A stretch of 9,783 bases of DNA from Bacteroides sp. (GCA_019414725.1 DXLM01000095.1:1-9783); one strand, 5' to 3'. Counted from the first letter of the stretch, positions 1 to 8,092 are shown. Translations and numbers: made by a program. The notes: generated from the letters alone by a model not told the origin.

Positions 1-123
1 GATAAGAATTTAAAGTAAACTGTTATCTTAACATAGAGAAATTCTTTCTTTTACTTGTTTTATTCAATCAACAACGTTTTGGAGAAAGACCTACCTATTT
101 TCCATTTCCATAATACCCCCCCT

Positions 124-164
124 AAAAAACAAATGATACCTACTCATCGCGAGCAAGTATCATT
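124..164 (-). terminator. Intrinsic terminator of the candidate small RNA
   Basis: On the minus strand AATGATACTTGCTC (164-151) pairs without interruption with GAGTAGGTATCATT (145-132): 14 bp including two G-U wobbles, around the loop GCGAT. Two more wobble pairs can extend the base, and the stem is followed after TG by six T (129-124). Read on the plus strand, the two wobbles become mismatches and no T-run follows, so it acts leftward. It cannot serve the upstream operon, which already has its own terminator at 491-534, and so implies a separate transcript. Confidence 0.8.
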
Positions 165-318
165 CAAATTAAAATCTAAATTCTCTACGAGAATAAGGTG
201 ACCTCGCCTTAAATCTGAACACAAGCATCCAACGAGACCACCAAAAAGTATTGTACGCTTACAATACCTATGCGTTTTATTTATAATATTTATTATAGAT
301 CAATATCTCATCCTCTGA
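124..318 (-). ncRNA. Candidate structured small RNA, about 195 nt, not recognised
   Basis: No protein-coding frame is seen here, yet the minus strand folds compactly. In transcript order: a short AT hairpin (297-282, TATAATA/TATTATA); helix A, AGGTATTGTA and TACAATACTT around an AGCG loop (269-246); three bases later helix B, GGTGGTCTCGTT (242-231) pairing with GGCGAGGTCACC (208-197) around a 22-base unpaired loop; two bases later helix C, ATTCTC and GAGAAT around GTA (194-180); and a terminator hairpin (164-132) with a U-run. The non-Watson-Crick pairs in helices A, B and the terminator are all G-U on the minus strand and would be A-C mismatches on the plus strand, which fixes the likely orientation. 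A consensus promoter lies just upstream. It may be an sRNA already catalogued in Bacteroides or a new one; I cannot assign it to a family. The 5' end is estimated from the promoter. Confidence 0.6.
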
Positions 319-325
319 TTATATT

Positions 326-359
326 GCAAAGGTAAACTTTTAACTTATCCGACAGACAA
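326..359 (-). promoter_or_regulatory. Bacteroides-type primary-sigma promoter firing leftward
   Basis: On the minus strand 334-326 reads TACCTTTGC, an exact match to the Bacteroides -7 consensus TAnnTTTGY. A TTG at 359-357 could be the -33 element, with 22 bases between the two, slightly longer than the usual 19-21. Transcription would start near 315-320. It sits downstream of the operon terminator and upstream of the structured segment that ends at 124, so it most plausibly drives a separate small RNA. There is no reading frame of useful length behind it. Confidence 0.55.
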
Positions 360-490
360 TATGTTCTTCAAAAGGAAAACATTAAAGAAATACAGGTCAC
401 ACATTAGATTTATTTAAAAAATAAATACAATACAGAACATCACTACCTATAATAAAACCATATCATTCCTTCAAAAAAAACCATATTCCA

Positions 491-534
491 TAAAAGAAAA
501 AACAGTAGACCGGACATTCCCAGCCTACTGCTTT
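491..534 (-). terminator. Intrinsic terminator of the susC-susD-tlpA operon
   Basis: Lies 23 bp beyond the stop codon of the last gene. Read on the minus strand, the arms AAAGCAGTAG (534-525) and CTACTGTTTT (508-499) pair over 10 bp with one G-U. The 16 bases between them extend the helix by five more pairs (GCTGG with CCGGT, two of them wobbles), leaving the hexaloop GAATGT. The 3' arm runs straight into TTTTTTCTTTT. This is a textbook factor-independent terminator for leftward transcription and marks the end of the operon. Confidence 0.87.
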
Positions 535-556
535 ATGAGTTAAAAAACACAATTCT

Positions 557-1735
557 TTATTTTGCTCCGTTTACAAACTTTTCGACGGTATTATAAAGAT
601 CATCTCCACGCAACTCCTTCGCTACAATTTTACCTTCCGGATCTACTAAAATTATATGTGGGAAACCGACAATACAGTATGATTCCAACACATCCTTCAC
701 GTCGTCTTTCTGCAACAGAACCTGATTCCAATAGCTCTTGTCTTCTTCAATAGCCTTTTTCCAATCTTCCTCACGACGGTCTGTAGACACACCATAAATA
801 GTAAATCCTTTATCTTTGAAAGCATTGTACGTCTTCAACAGATAAGGAGTTTCCTTACGACACCAACTACAACCGGCAAACCAGAAATCGACTAGAACAT
901 ATTTACCCTTGAAATCGTTCAAACTGACAGAATTCCCTTTCAAATCAATTCCTGTTATAGCAGGAGCAACGCTACCGGTAGCACACCTAGCAAATTTATC
1001 CAAACCTTCTTGCATTTTTACATATATACCACTTTGCCTGGACGCCTCATCAAAACTGCCTATGAAGTTACGTGCCTCATCAATCTCCTCAACTGTATTA
1101 AAAGTATGATTTTGGAAGCGATAAGTATAATAAAGATACAAACCGAAGTATGAGCCTTTATTTTTAGCAATTTCCCCATTTATCAGTTTACGGGTCTGTT
1201 CCGAGGCACTCTCATAATAAGGACTGGAAACCTCCCGGATACGCTCCATTTCCTCACGATCCCCTTTTTCACGAGCTTCATAGAACATATGATCCAAAGA
1301 ATCGAGAACCATACGATTACCTGCTACATATTTCGCTTCTTGCAAGGCTTCGTATTGCTCCTGCAATGCAGACCCTGTAGCATGTAAACTCAGTTGATCA
1401 TACTTATCCTTACCCAAGGTAAGCTGCATGGATTTGGGTTCCAAAAACAAATTAGCGTATTGCTGTAAATACTCTCCACGCTCCATATTCTGCAAAGAGA
1501 AACAATAAAGACCGGCTTGTACAGAATCAGTGGGATAAGCAAACCTACCATCGGTAACAGCAATAGATTTAATCAGTTTCACACTACCATAATGCTCATT
1601 GTCTACTTGATATAAATAGATAGAATCAGCCTGGATTCCATCAAGACTACCCTCTAAAGACACAGACTTAGACTCATTGCAAGCATTTAACATGCATAAA
1701 GAAACGCCTAATAATAGATATTTTTTATAAATCAT
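557..1735 (-). CDS. TlpA-like thioredoxin-fold lipoprotein with DUF4369 N-terminus and a GCSWC active site (second of two)
   Basis: Probable lipid-anchored thiol-disulfide oxidoreductase of 392 residues, last gene of the operon. I chose the ATG at 1735 over the in-frame ATG at 1765. From 1735 the protein opens with a standard lipoprotein signal (MIYKKYLLLGVSLCMLNAC, lipidated C19) and starts 7 bp after the previous stop; from 1765 it would overlap the upstream gene by 23 bp and add ten unusual residues. A DUF4369-like domain covers about 25-110 (VSLEGSLDGIQADSIYLYQ). A charged helical middle region is followed by the thioredoxin fold at about 255-390. Its active site reads DFWFAGCSWCRKE, cysteines C289 and C292, with glycine replacing the usual tryptophan just before the first cysteine; the cis-proline is P359 (VGFPHIILVD). 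Three further mature cysteines (C78, C251, C354) lie outside the motif, C354 five residues before the cis-proline. It is a distant relative of the gene upstream rather than a recent copy. Confidence 0.9.
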   Translation of the reverse strand: MIYKKYLLLGVSLCMLNACNESKSVSLEGSLDGIQADSIYLYQVDNEHYGSVKLIKSIAVTDGRFAYPTDSVQAGLYCFSLQNMERGEYLQQYANLFLEPKSMQLTLGKDKYDQLSLHATGSALQEQYEALQEAKYVAGNRMVLDSLDHMFYEAREKGDREEMERIREVSSPYYESASEQTRKLINGEIAKNKGSYFGLYLYYTYRFQNHTFNTVEEIDEARNFIGSFDEASRQSGIYVKMQEGLDKFARCATGSVAPAITGIDLKGNSVSLNDFKGKYVLVDFWFAGCSWCRKETPYLLKTYNAFKDKGFTIYGVSTDRREEDWKKAIEEDKSYWNQVLLQKDDVKDVLESYCIVGFPHIILVDPEGKIVAKELRGDDLYNTVEKFVNGAK

Positions 1736-1742
1736 AAATTTA

Positions 1743-3119
1743 CTATTTATTAAGAACAGAATCAATCAAAGTACCAATCTCTTCACTTGACGGACGTGGA
1801 GCGTATGCATTCACAATATTGAAATCCTTGTCAATCAAAATAAAACGAGGAATATACATGATAGCCCAACTTTCTTTTAAAGCAACATCATTGGAATGAT
1901 ATTGAGTCAATTCTTTCTTATGTCCATCCAAATACCTTAACCAAGGTTTCGTTGTAGTATCTGTAGAAACCGGAAGAAAAACGATATCCTTACCCACATA
2001 TTTCTTACCTAAAGCCTCAAATGCCGGAGATTCCTGAATGCAAGGCCCACACCAGGTCGCCCATAAATCAATATAAATCACCTTACCCTTAAAATCTGCA
2101 AGATGCTTCACATTACCCTCCACATCCAACATCTCAAAATCAATGGCAGGTTGTCCGGGAAGCAACTTGGAAGCTTGAACAATCTTTCCTTCAATTTCTG
2201 TTGCAAAATCAGCATTCTTCACTGTTTGCAAAAATGCCTTCGCCTCGTTCACAGTCTGTTCAGAAGCTTCATTTCTCAGATTATCGACTATTTTAGCACA
2301 AGCATATAATTCCGTAGTACGCGCAGGAATGGAAATATCCTTAAACCAAAGAGAAGCCAATGTAGAATCTTCCTGATAAGACAAAACATCGCGCACCACA
2401 GCTACATTCAGCATATCTTCATTCATAATCTCCTTATATAGCGGAGTTACATCCTGAGTTAATGAAACATTAAATTCATTCCATTTAGCCCGCATCTCTT
2501 CTTCCGTCTTCACTCCGGCAAACATCCTTGAATAACTTGCATAACAGATATAACTATTAATAATATCCGCTTTGATCCGTGCTGTTTCCAGCTTTTTAAA
2601 TGCATCAGACACATTACTTAACGTATCCAATGTATGCATACGTATAGCGGCCAAGCTGTCAACCAACGCTTTAGTGGATACAAAATCTCCACGCAAGTTA
2701 CCACCGGCTTCCAGATAAGAACCACCTTTCGGAAAAAGACGGAACTTCATGTAATTATTGGCTTCGGCTCCGATTCCCGAGAATTCCGCTTCTGTATTTG
2801 TCTGAGTTACTTTGATAGTCATGTCATCTCCTGGAGTAAGATACAATGTGTTGCGGCTGATAGTATAATATGTCGGCTCTTTAAGTACAAAAGTAGTATC
2901 AAAATAACCGGCAGCATCCGTTTTCAACAAAATATCCCGGCTGTCACCTAGCATAGATGCTGCTCCGTCAAATCTCATACGCACATTCTGGCTACCCATA
3001 TCAAGCAACTGGCCTTTCAAATGAACCGTATTCGCCAATTCTTGCTTAGTTCCACTGTTACAGGAACCCAGGCAACAGCATAATGCTGCTGTTGCCATCA
3101 TAATCGTTAGTTTTTTCAT
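1743..3119 (-). CDS. TlpA-like thioredoxin-fold lipoprotein with DUF4369-type N-terminus (first of two)
   Basis: Probable membrane-anchored thiol-disulfide oxidoreductase of 458 residues. The signal peptide carries a lipobox (LGSC, cysteine C20). The mature N-terminus (CNSGTKQE) lacks an acidic cluster, so a periplasm-facing position is more likely than a surface one. Residues about 30-105 look like the DUF4369 beta-rich domain often found ahead of thioredoxin domains in Bacteroidales (VHLKGQLLDMG to LTPGDDMTIKV). A helical middle region follows. The thioredoxin/AhpC-TSA fold is at about 319-455: LLPGQPAIDF, then DLWATWCGPC with the active-site cysteines C357 and C360, then the cis-proline at P424 (YIPRFILIDKD). 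All catalytic features are intact, with the classical WCGPC motif. It starts 11 bp after the SusD-like gene. Whether it reduces an imported substrate, a partner protein or the second thioredoxin-like lipoprotein cannot be decided from sequence. Confidence 0.92.
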   Translation of the reverse strand: MKKLTIMMATAALCCCLGSCNSGTKQELANTVHLKGQLLDMGSQNVRMRFDGAASMLGDSRDILLKTDAAGYFDTTFVLKEPTYYTISRNTLYLTPGDDMTIKVTQTNTEAEFSGIGAEANNYMKFRLFPKGGSYLEAGGNLRGDFVSTKALVDSLAAIRMHTLDTLSNVSDAFKKLETARIKADIINSYICYASYSRMFAGVKTEEEMRAKWNEFNVSLTQDVTPLYKEIMNEDMLNVAVVRDVLSYQEDSTLASLWFKDISIPARTTELYACAKIVDNLRNEASEQTVNEAKAFLQTVKNADFATEIEGKIVQASKLLPGQPAIDFEMLDVEGNVKHLADFKGKVIYIDLWATWCGPCIQESPAFEALGKKYVGKDIVFLPVSTDTTTKPWLRYLDGHKKELTQYHSNDVALKESWAIMYIPRFILIDKDFNIVNAYAPRPSSEEIGTLIDSVLNK

Positions 3120-3130
3120 TAAAATATCTT

Positions 3131-4522
3131 TTATCTTATGTTAGGAATCATATCAGGATTAAAACGAAGTACAGAGGGTGGAATAGGCAAAATATATTTA
3201 GGACTATTGGGCTCCAATCTGTACTCTACACCATTCACCTCATGCACAATAGTCTTTGCGAATTCAGGTTCACGATTCAAACGTTTCAAGTCAATCAAGC
3301 GGGTACAGCCAAGCATAGGCATTTCCCGTCTTCTTTCCTCCAAGACTTTTACCAATGCATCCTTGTTATCACTTGCAACCAAAGGGACATTATCAATAAT
3401 ACGATTATCACGCAAGGTGTTAATATATTCCATAGCTTTGTCTTTACTACCTATACGAGCTTCACACTCTGCTGCTATCAGATACATTTCCGGGGTAGAC
3501 ATAGCCATGTTGGCATAAATATAAGGCGCCCAAAGAGGATAATCCAAATCTATCCCACCTAAATATTTCGTAAAATACAACAGATAACGCTGATCCTTTT
3601 CCTGATCATACAAAGAAGCCAATTCTTCAGAAGCATATGCAGTAGCACTAAATCCAAAAGTCCAGGGGGCCAAACGAATATAAATATTTTCCGGATTCTC
3701 ATCTCCATCCGGAACATCAATCCTACCAATATATTTATCACGATCCACTACTTTATACGGGAAAAGACTCATCAAAGTTGAATTATTCTGTAATGAGATC
3801 ACCGCATTCTCCAAAGCTTTTTTGTAATCTCCCATATAAAGATACATACGTGCCAACATCCCATACCCCACCGGCTTAGATGCACGATAGGCATTCAACA
3901 CCGGTTTTTCCGGTAAATTAGGAGCAGCCTCATCCAGATCCGCCTTAATTTGATCATATACTTCCTGCACTGTAGCGCGCTGCAAATTTGTTTTATTGAT
4001 ATTTTTATCCAACATCAATGGAACGCCAGGATCTGTAGCAGCAGTCGACGGATCGTAATGGTTAGCATAAGCATTAACCAAAGTCAAATACTCAAAAGCA
4101 CGCCCAACCAATGCTTCAGCCCTCAATTGCTTTTTATGTTCTTCAGTATCTTGAGTAGCCCCCATTATATCATCAATAACTACGTTATAATAATAAATAC
4201 GATTATAAGAGTATTCCCAAAGACCGTCACTCTCTCCTTCTCCAAAGATTTCACTATTAAACGCATATAAATGCTGCTTCGGCAACTCCAGAGAAACAAA
4301 TCCTCCAGTCATATCATCTTCATAAGGCATGAAAACATCATCTGTCATAAAGTTAGGATATGATTCAGAAGCCTTTAGCAATTGAGCATAATTCAATAAA
4401 CGTTCATAGTCTTCACTCTTTTCCGGAATTACAATCCCTTTAGGTTGTATATCCAAATAATCATCACATGACATTACAGGTAACGCCAAACATACACAAA
4501 GTAAAAATTTATATAATTTCAT
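3131..4522 (-). CDS. SusD/RagB-family surface lipoprotein
   Basis: Substrate-binding lipoprotein that caps the SusC-like barrel at the cell surface. The protein has 463 residues, towards the short end for the family. A lipoprotein signal peptide ends in the lipobox PVMSC, with the lipidated cysteine at C19. The mature N-terminus is acidic (CDDYLD), matching the type of export signal known to send Bacteroidota lipoproteins to the outer face. An N-terminal SusD-like region includes a TPR-rich scaffold (LRAEALVGRAFEYLTLVNAYA at about 133-153; MLARMYLYMGDYKKALENA at 222-240). The C-terminal SusD/RagB region is at about 342-463: PEMYLIAAECEARIG, VLEERRREM, GCTRLIDLKRL and YILPIPPSVL are family hallmarks, and the protein ends FNPDMIPNIR. 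It starts 18 bp after the susC-like stop and is surely cotranscribed. The ligand is unknown. Confidence 0.95.
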   Translation of the reverse strand: MKLYKFLLCVCLALPVMSCDDYLDIQPKGIVIPEKSEDYERLLNYAQLLKASESYPNFMTDDVFMPYEDDMTGGFVSLELPKQHLYAFNSEIFGEGESDGLWEYSYNRIYYYNVVIDDIMGATQDTEEHKKQLRAEALVGRAFEYLTLVNAYANHYDPSTAATDPGVPLMLDKNINKTNLQRATVQEVYDQIKADLDEAAPNLPEKPVLNAYRASKPVGYGMLARMYLYMGDYKKALENAVISLQNNSTLMSLFPYKVVDRDKYIGRIDVPDGDENPENIYIRLAPWTFGFSATAYASEELASLYDQEKDQRYLLYFTKYLGGIDLDYPLWAPYIYANMAMSTPEMYLIAAECEARIGSKDKAMEYINTLRDNRIIDNVPLVASDNKDALVKVLEERRREMPMLGCTRLIDLKRLNREPEFAKTIVHEVNGVEYRLEPNSPKYILPIPPSVLRFNPDMIPNIR

Positions 4523-4540
4523 ATTTATCTATTCAATCGT

Positions 4541-7500
4541 TTAAAAATTAAGAGACAAACCAATTGTATAAGTAGTAGGATTCGGAAGAGTCAATGCTCC
4601 CCATCCATATCCCGATGTAGTATACGCTTCCGGATCAATATCTCCGTTAGCAGCCCACCACCACACATTACTAATTTGACAAGTCACAGCAGCCGATTCT
4701 ATAAAATATTTCCTCAACCAATTCTTTGGCAAATTGTAACTCAGTGAGATATCTCTCAATTTAATATAATCTGCCTTTTTTACATGGATGTCTGCCGAAT
4801 ACCATGCCTGCGCATCTGTATAATAAATATTCCTATTAAAAGACGGAGCTACTCCCGGAATATTTTCATCCCCCGGTTTCCTCCAATGGTTTAAAGCCTT
4901 ACGAGTAAGATTCGCACTTGGTGCACCACCCATATATCCAGCTACAACATCACGTAACACATGCCCGCCATAATATACAAACATAAATGAAAAATCAAAA
5001 TCACGATAAGAGAAGAAATTTTTCAATGATGCCGTATACTTTGGAGTACGAGTTCCAGAATATACCATATCATCAATAGAACTTACTTTTGAAACTTTTT
5101 CTCCTTCTTTATTATACACCAACACATTCCCATTTGTCGGATCAAGTCCTGCATAACGATAACTAAAGACACTATTAATAGGATAACCAACAGCTGCTAC
5201 ATTATATGCACTATAATAAAAAACCGTTTCTTTTGTACCTTCTAAATTTGTCAATTCATTTTTATTATAACTAAACATTAAATTTGTTCCCCAAGTAAAA
5301 TTCTTATTTTGAATATTTACACTCTGTAATGACAATTCTACACCTCTATTAAACATCGAGCCATAATTTTGCAATAGACTTGCCCAACCCAACGTCGGAT
5401 CCGCATTACGATTTCCTAATAAATCCGTAGTTTTCTTATAATAATAATCAATACTACCGCTTAAACGAGAATTGAATGCTGAAAAATCAATCCCGACATT
5501 GGTAGAAGCCGTTTTCTCCCAACGAAGTTGAGAGTTGGGTGGATTCTGTATATACGAACCAAAATCTCCAACCCATTCATTATATCCGCTATCAACCACA
5601 GTCATATACGGCCCTGCATCCTTAGGAACATTACCACCCACACCATAAGTCATACGCAAATTCAAACGATTCAACCACATACAATCTTCCATAAAAGGCT
5701 CATTAGCTATCTGCCAACTACCACCAACGGACCACAACGGACGATACTGATATTTAGGATCAGTACCAAATAAATTAGATTGATCGATACGAATACTTCC
5801 AGTTAATGAATAACGTTCGTCAAAGGTATATGAACCATTAGCATAAAAAGAAACATATCGGTCTTCTGTATGAGTCAATGCATTATATTCACCATAGACC
5901 CAATTAAACGACCCCAACAAAGCTTCAGTACCATTAATAGGAGACATTGCTAACGGATTTATAGGTTTTACTCCCAAGCTATTATCATCATATCCCATAT
6001 AATAATTCTGCGCACCAGTACGACGCACCAACCGACGTTCAGCACCGCCCAACGCAGATATAGCATGTTTTCCAAATATACGATTAAAGTTCACTTGAGC
6101 ACGCATTGTATATGAATAAGATTCATAACGGCTTTCATCCAATTGACCACCTTTAGGAACATTCAGTGTAAGGCTTCCTGTTGCCGCATCATATTGAGCT
6201 GCATCATTTATCATATTACGCACTGTATATGACATATTACTATATAAAGTACGATTCTTATCATAAGTACCTTCTGTCTGATATTTTAGATCAATATTAA
6301 GGCCTTCCAGAAGTTTAAATTTCAATCCTGCATGCAAACGATAATAATTGGAATTATTATGATAGCTTTCTTCTGCACGATTCTTTATCGGACTATATGT
6401 TTCATCCATCAAACCTATACTTTGCAAACGTTGCAATTCATAATCTGATTTAGTACGTTGAAAATTAAGTGGATTACCCTGTAAATCCCTTAACATATAA
6501 TAACTAGGATAACTACTCATCAAGCTGCTATAACTACCTGCTCCATTATCACCCTTTGAACGATAAAAGCTTCCTGTAACTCCAAAATCAGCCGATAACC
6601 AATCAAAAAAATCCACATCATCTTTTAGGCTAAATCCTATACGATCTTTACTTTGATACTTTTGATTACCATAATCACCCATATAATTAACAGTAGCCAT
6701 GTATCTATTTTTATTAGAACCACCAGAAATAGCTAAATTATGTTGATGAACAATACCTACACGCGCAAATTCATCTTCTATTTGTTTACGATTATCATTT
6801 GTACGATAAGGTAACAGAGCATCTGCCAATTGACTATCTGTCAGCTGACCTCGTTCATGCTGATACAATAAGTCAACTACCTGATTTACAGCTTGACGCT
6901 TATTCAAATTCTCATAAGCCGTATGATAATAATCAAACCCTTCAATCTGCATATCTACCAGCTCGGAACTACTCATCAAATTCAAATAATCAAAATCCGG
7001 TTTTGGAGACAACTTAATACTACCATTATAACTTACTTTAGTTTTACCTTCCTGTCCGCGTTTAGTTGTAATAACAATTACACCATTAGCTGCACGGGCA
7101 CCATAAATAGAACTTGCAGCAGCATCTTTCAATACCGTTATATTTTGTACATCTGTCGGATTTATTGATGCTAAATCACCTTCATAAGGCATACCATCAA
7201 CTACATACAATGGCTTTGTATTTCCCATATAAGTAGTAATACCACGAATAACAACATCATTACTGTTACTGGAAGTTTTATTTATACCCGCTACCAGTCC
7301 TTCAATACGTGACAACACATCCGTTTCCAGTTTACCCTTCGTGCTTTTCTCTGAAATCACAGAATAAGATCCTGTTGCCCGTTCTTTGGACAAAGTCTGA
7401 TAGCCAGTTACTACAACATCAGCCAATGCAGTGGCATTAGTTTCCATTTTCACATTCACTACTTTCTTACCAGCTTGTACCTTGACTACTTTATCTGCCA

Positions 7501-8035
7501 TTCCAACAAAAGTAAATGACACTAAATCACCAGGAGTAACCTGCAAACTATACCGACCGTCTATATCGGTTACAGTACCCTGACTTGTACCTCCAATCAT
7601 AATGGTAGCCCCAATAATACTTTCTCCGGTTTCATCCGTAACTACACCTGTCATATAAAAAGGCTCATGTTTTCCGGTTGTTTTCTCAGCCTTTGAAGGT
7701 AAGATAAGAATTAAATTTCTTTTTACTTCATATCGTAACGAAGTTTGTTTACAAAAATCGTCCAAAACTGCATTCAAAGGAGTTTCGGTATAAGATAAAC
7801 TTACCCGTTTTCCTGAATCAATATTTTCTTCATCGTAAACAAAATGGATCTTTGCTTCCCTTTGCAGTTGATCCAAGGCTGTTCTGATTAAAACATTGTT
7901 TACATTGATAGTCACCTTAGTATTCGTTTGGGCAAACGCTTCGCCCACCGAACAACAAAACACTATCAATGCAACAAAGCATTTCACCATGAGGCCTTTG
8001 CGACAGATAGTTTCGCTCAAAAGTTTTGTACTCAT
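4541..8035 (-). CDS. SusC/RagA-family TonB-dependent outer-membrane receptor with STN signalling domain
   Basis: Outer-membrane beta-barrel importer of 1164 residues, powered by TonB and partnered by the SusD-like lipoprotein encoded next. In order it shows: a signal peptide (hydrophobic core about 17-30, likely cut after AFA35); an STN domain at about 41-113 (VTINVNNVLIRTALDQL, FVYDEENI, LNAVLDDF), which in FecA-type receptors carries the signal to FecR; a carboxypeptidase-regulatory-like beta-sandwich at about 128-198 (VVTDETGESIIGATI, GTVTDIDGRYSL); the conserved ADVVVTGYQ segment at 205-213; a plug domain to about 327 ending in the SusC signature LKDAAASSIYGARAANGV; then the barrel, ending in an aromatic strand (IGLSLNF). 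The length fits STN-containing SusC proteins. A second ATG at 7990 (M16) would give a shorter n-region and an equally good signal peptide, so the start is uncertain by 15 residues. The transported substrate cannot be read from the sequence. Confidence 0.97.
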   Translation of the reverse strand: MSTKLLSETICRKGLMVKCFVALIVFCCSVGEAFAQTNTKVTINVNNVLIRTALDQLQREAKIHFVYDEENIDSGKRVSLSYTETPLNAVLDDFCKQTSLRYEVKRNLILILPSKAEKTTGKHEPFYMTGVVTDETGESIIGATIMIGGTSQGTVTDIDGRYSLQVTPGDLVSFTFVGMADKVVKVQAGKKVVNVKMETNATALADVVVTGYQTLSKERATGSYSVISEKSTKGKLETDVLSRIEGLVAGINKTSSNSNDVVIRGITTYMGNTKPLYVVDGMPYEGDLASINPTDVQNITVLKDAAASSIYGARAANGVIVITTKRGQEGKTKVSYNGSIKLSPKPDFDYLNLMSSSELVDMQIEGFDYYHTAYENLNKRQAVNQVVDLLYQHERGQLTDSQLADALLPYRTNDNRKQIEDEFARVGIVHQHNLAISGGSNKNRYMATVNYMGDYGNQKYQSKDRIGFSLKDDVDFFDWLSADFGVTGSFYRSKGDNGAGSYSSLMSSYPSYYMLRDLQGNPLNFQRTKSDYELQRLQSIGLMDETYSPIKNRAEESYHNNSNYYRLHAGLKFKLLEGLNIDLKYQTEGTYDKNRTLYSNMSYTVRNMINDAAQYDAATGSLTLNVPKGGQLDESRYESYSYTMRAQVNFNRIFGKHAISALGGAERRLVRRTGAQNYYMGYDDNSLGVKPINPLAMSPINGTEALLGSFNWVYGEYNALTHTEDRYVSFYANGSYTFDERYSLTGSIRIDQSNLFGTDPKYQYRPLWSVGGSWQIANEPFMEDCMWLNRLNLRMTYGVGGNVPKDAGPYMTVVDSGYNEWVGDFGSYIQNPPNSQLRWEKTASTNVGIDFSAFNSRLSGSIDYYYKKTTDLLGNRNADPTLGWASLLQNYGSMFNRGVELSLQSVNIQNKNFTWGTNLMFSYNKNELTNLEGTKETVFYYSAYNVAAVGYPINSVFSYRYAGLDPTNGNVLVYNKEGEKVSKVSSIDDMVYSGTRTPKYTASLKNFFSYRDFDFSFMFVYYGGHVLRDVVAGYMGGAPSANLTRKALNHWRKPGDENIPGVAPSFNRNIYYTDAQAWYSADIHVKKADYIKLRDISLSYNLPKNWLRKYFIESAAVTCQISNVWWWAANGDIDPEAYTTSGYGWGALTLPNPTTYTIGLSLNF

Positions 8036-8092
8036 AATTGTTTGTTGATTTATTATTTAAAAAAGTCAATTCTCTCCTATCATTTTGCTTTC

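Noticed and set aside
116..122. Run of seven C (seven G on the minus strand), a possible phase-variable tract
   Set aside because: It lies beyond the small-RNA terminator, with no gene or promoter visible around it in the window.
255..275. Alternative pairing ACGC/GCGT that would compete with helix A, suggesting a riboswitch-like switch
   Set aside because: Only four base pairs against ten in helix A; too weak to argue for a bistable structure from one sequence.
408..426. Perfect AT-only inverted repeat (ATTTATTT/AAATAAAT)
   Set aside because: Composed only of A and T in an AT-rich spacer; such palindromes are expected by chance and no function is suggested.
361..440. Distant inverted repeat ATGTTCT/AGAACAT
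   Set aside because: Seven bases separated by 66; no supporting structure or repeat context, so chance is the simpler explanation.
1736..1765. Ten-residue N-terminal extension of the last lipoprotein, from the ATG at 1765
   Set aside because: It would overlap the upstream gene and put a second hydrophobic run before an otherwise standard lipoprotein signal peptide; the ATG at 1735 is the better start.
3138..3562. Open frames on the plus strand opposite the SusD-like gene, and similar ones opposite the other genes
   Set aside because: They lie entirely antisense to well-supported genes, have low-complexity or unnatural composition and show no recognisable domain; they are shadows of the real frames.
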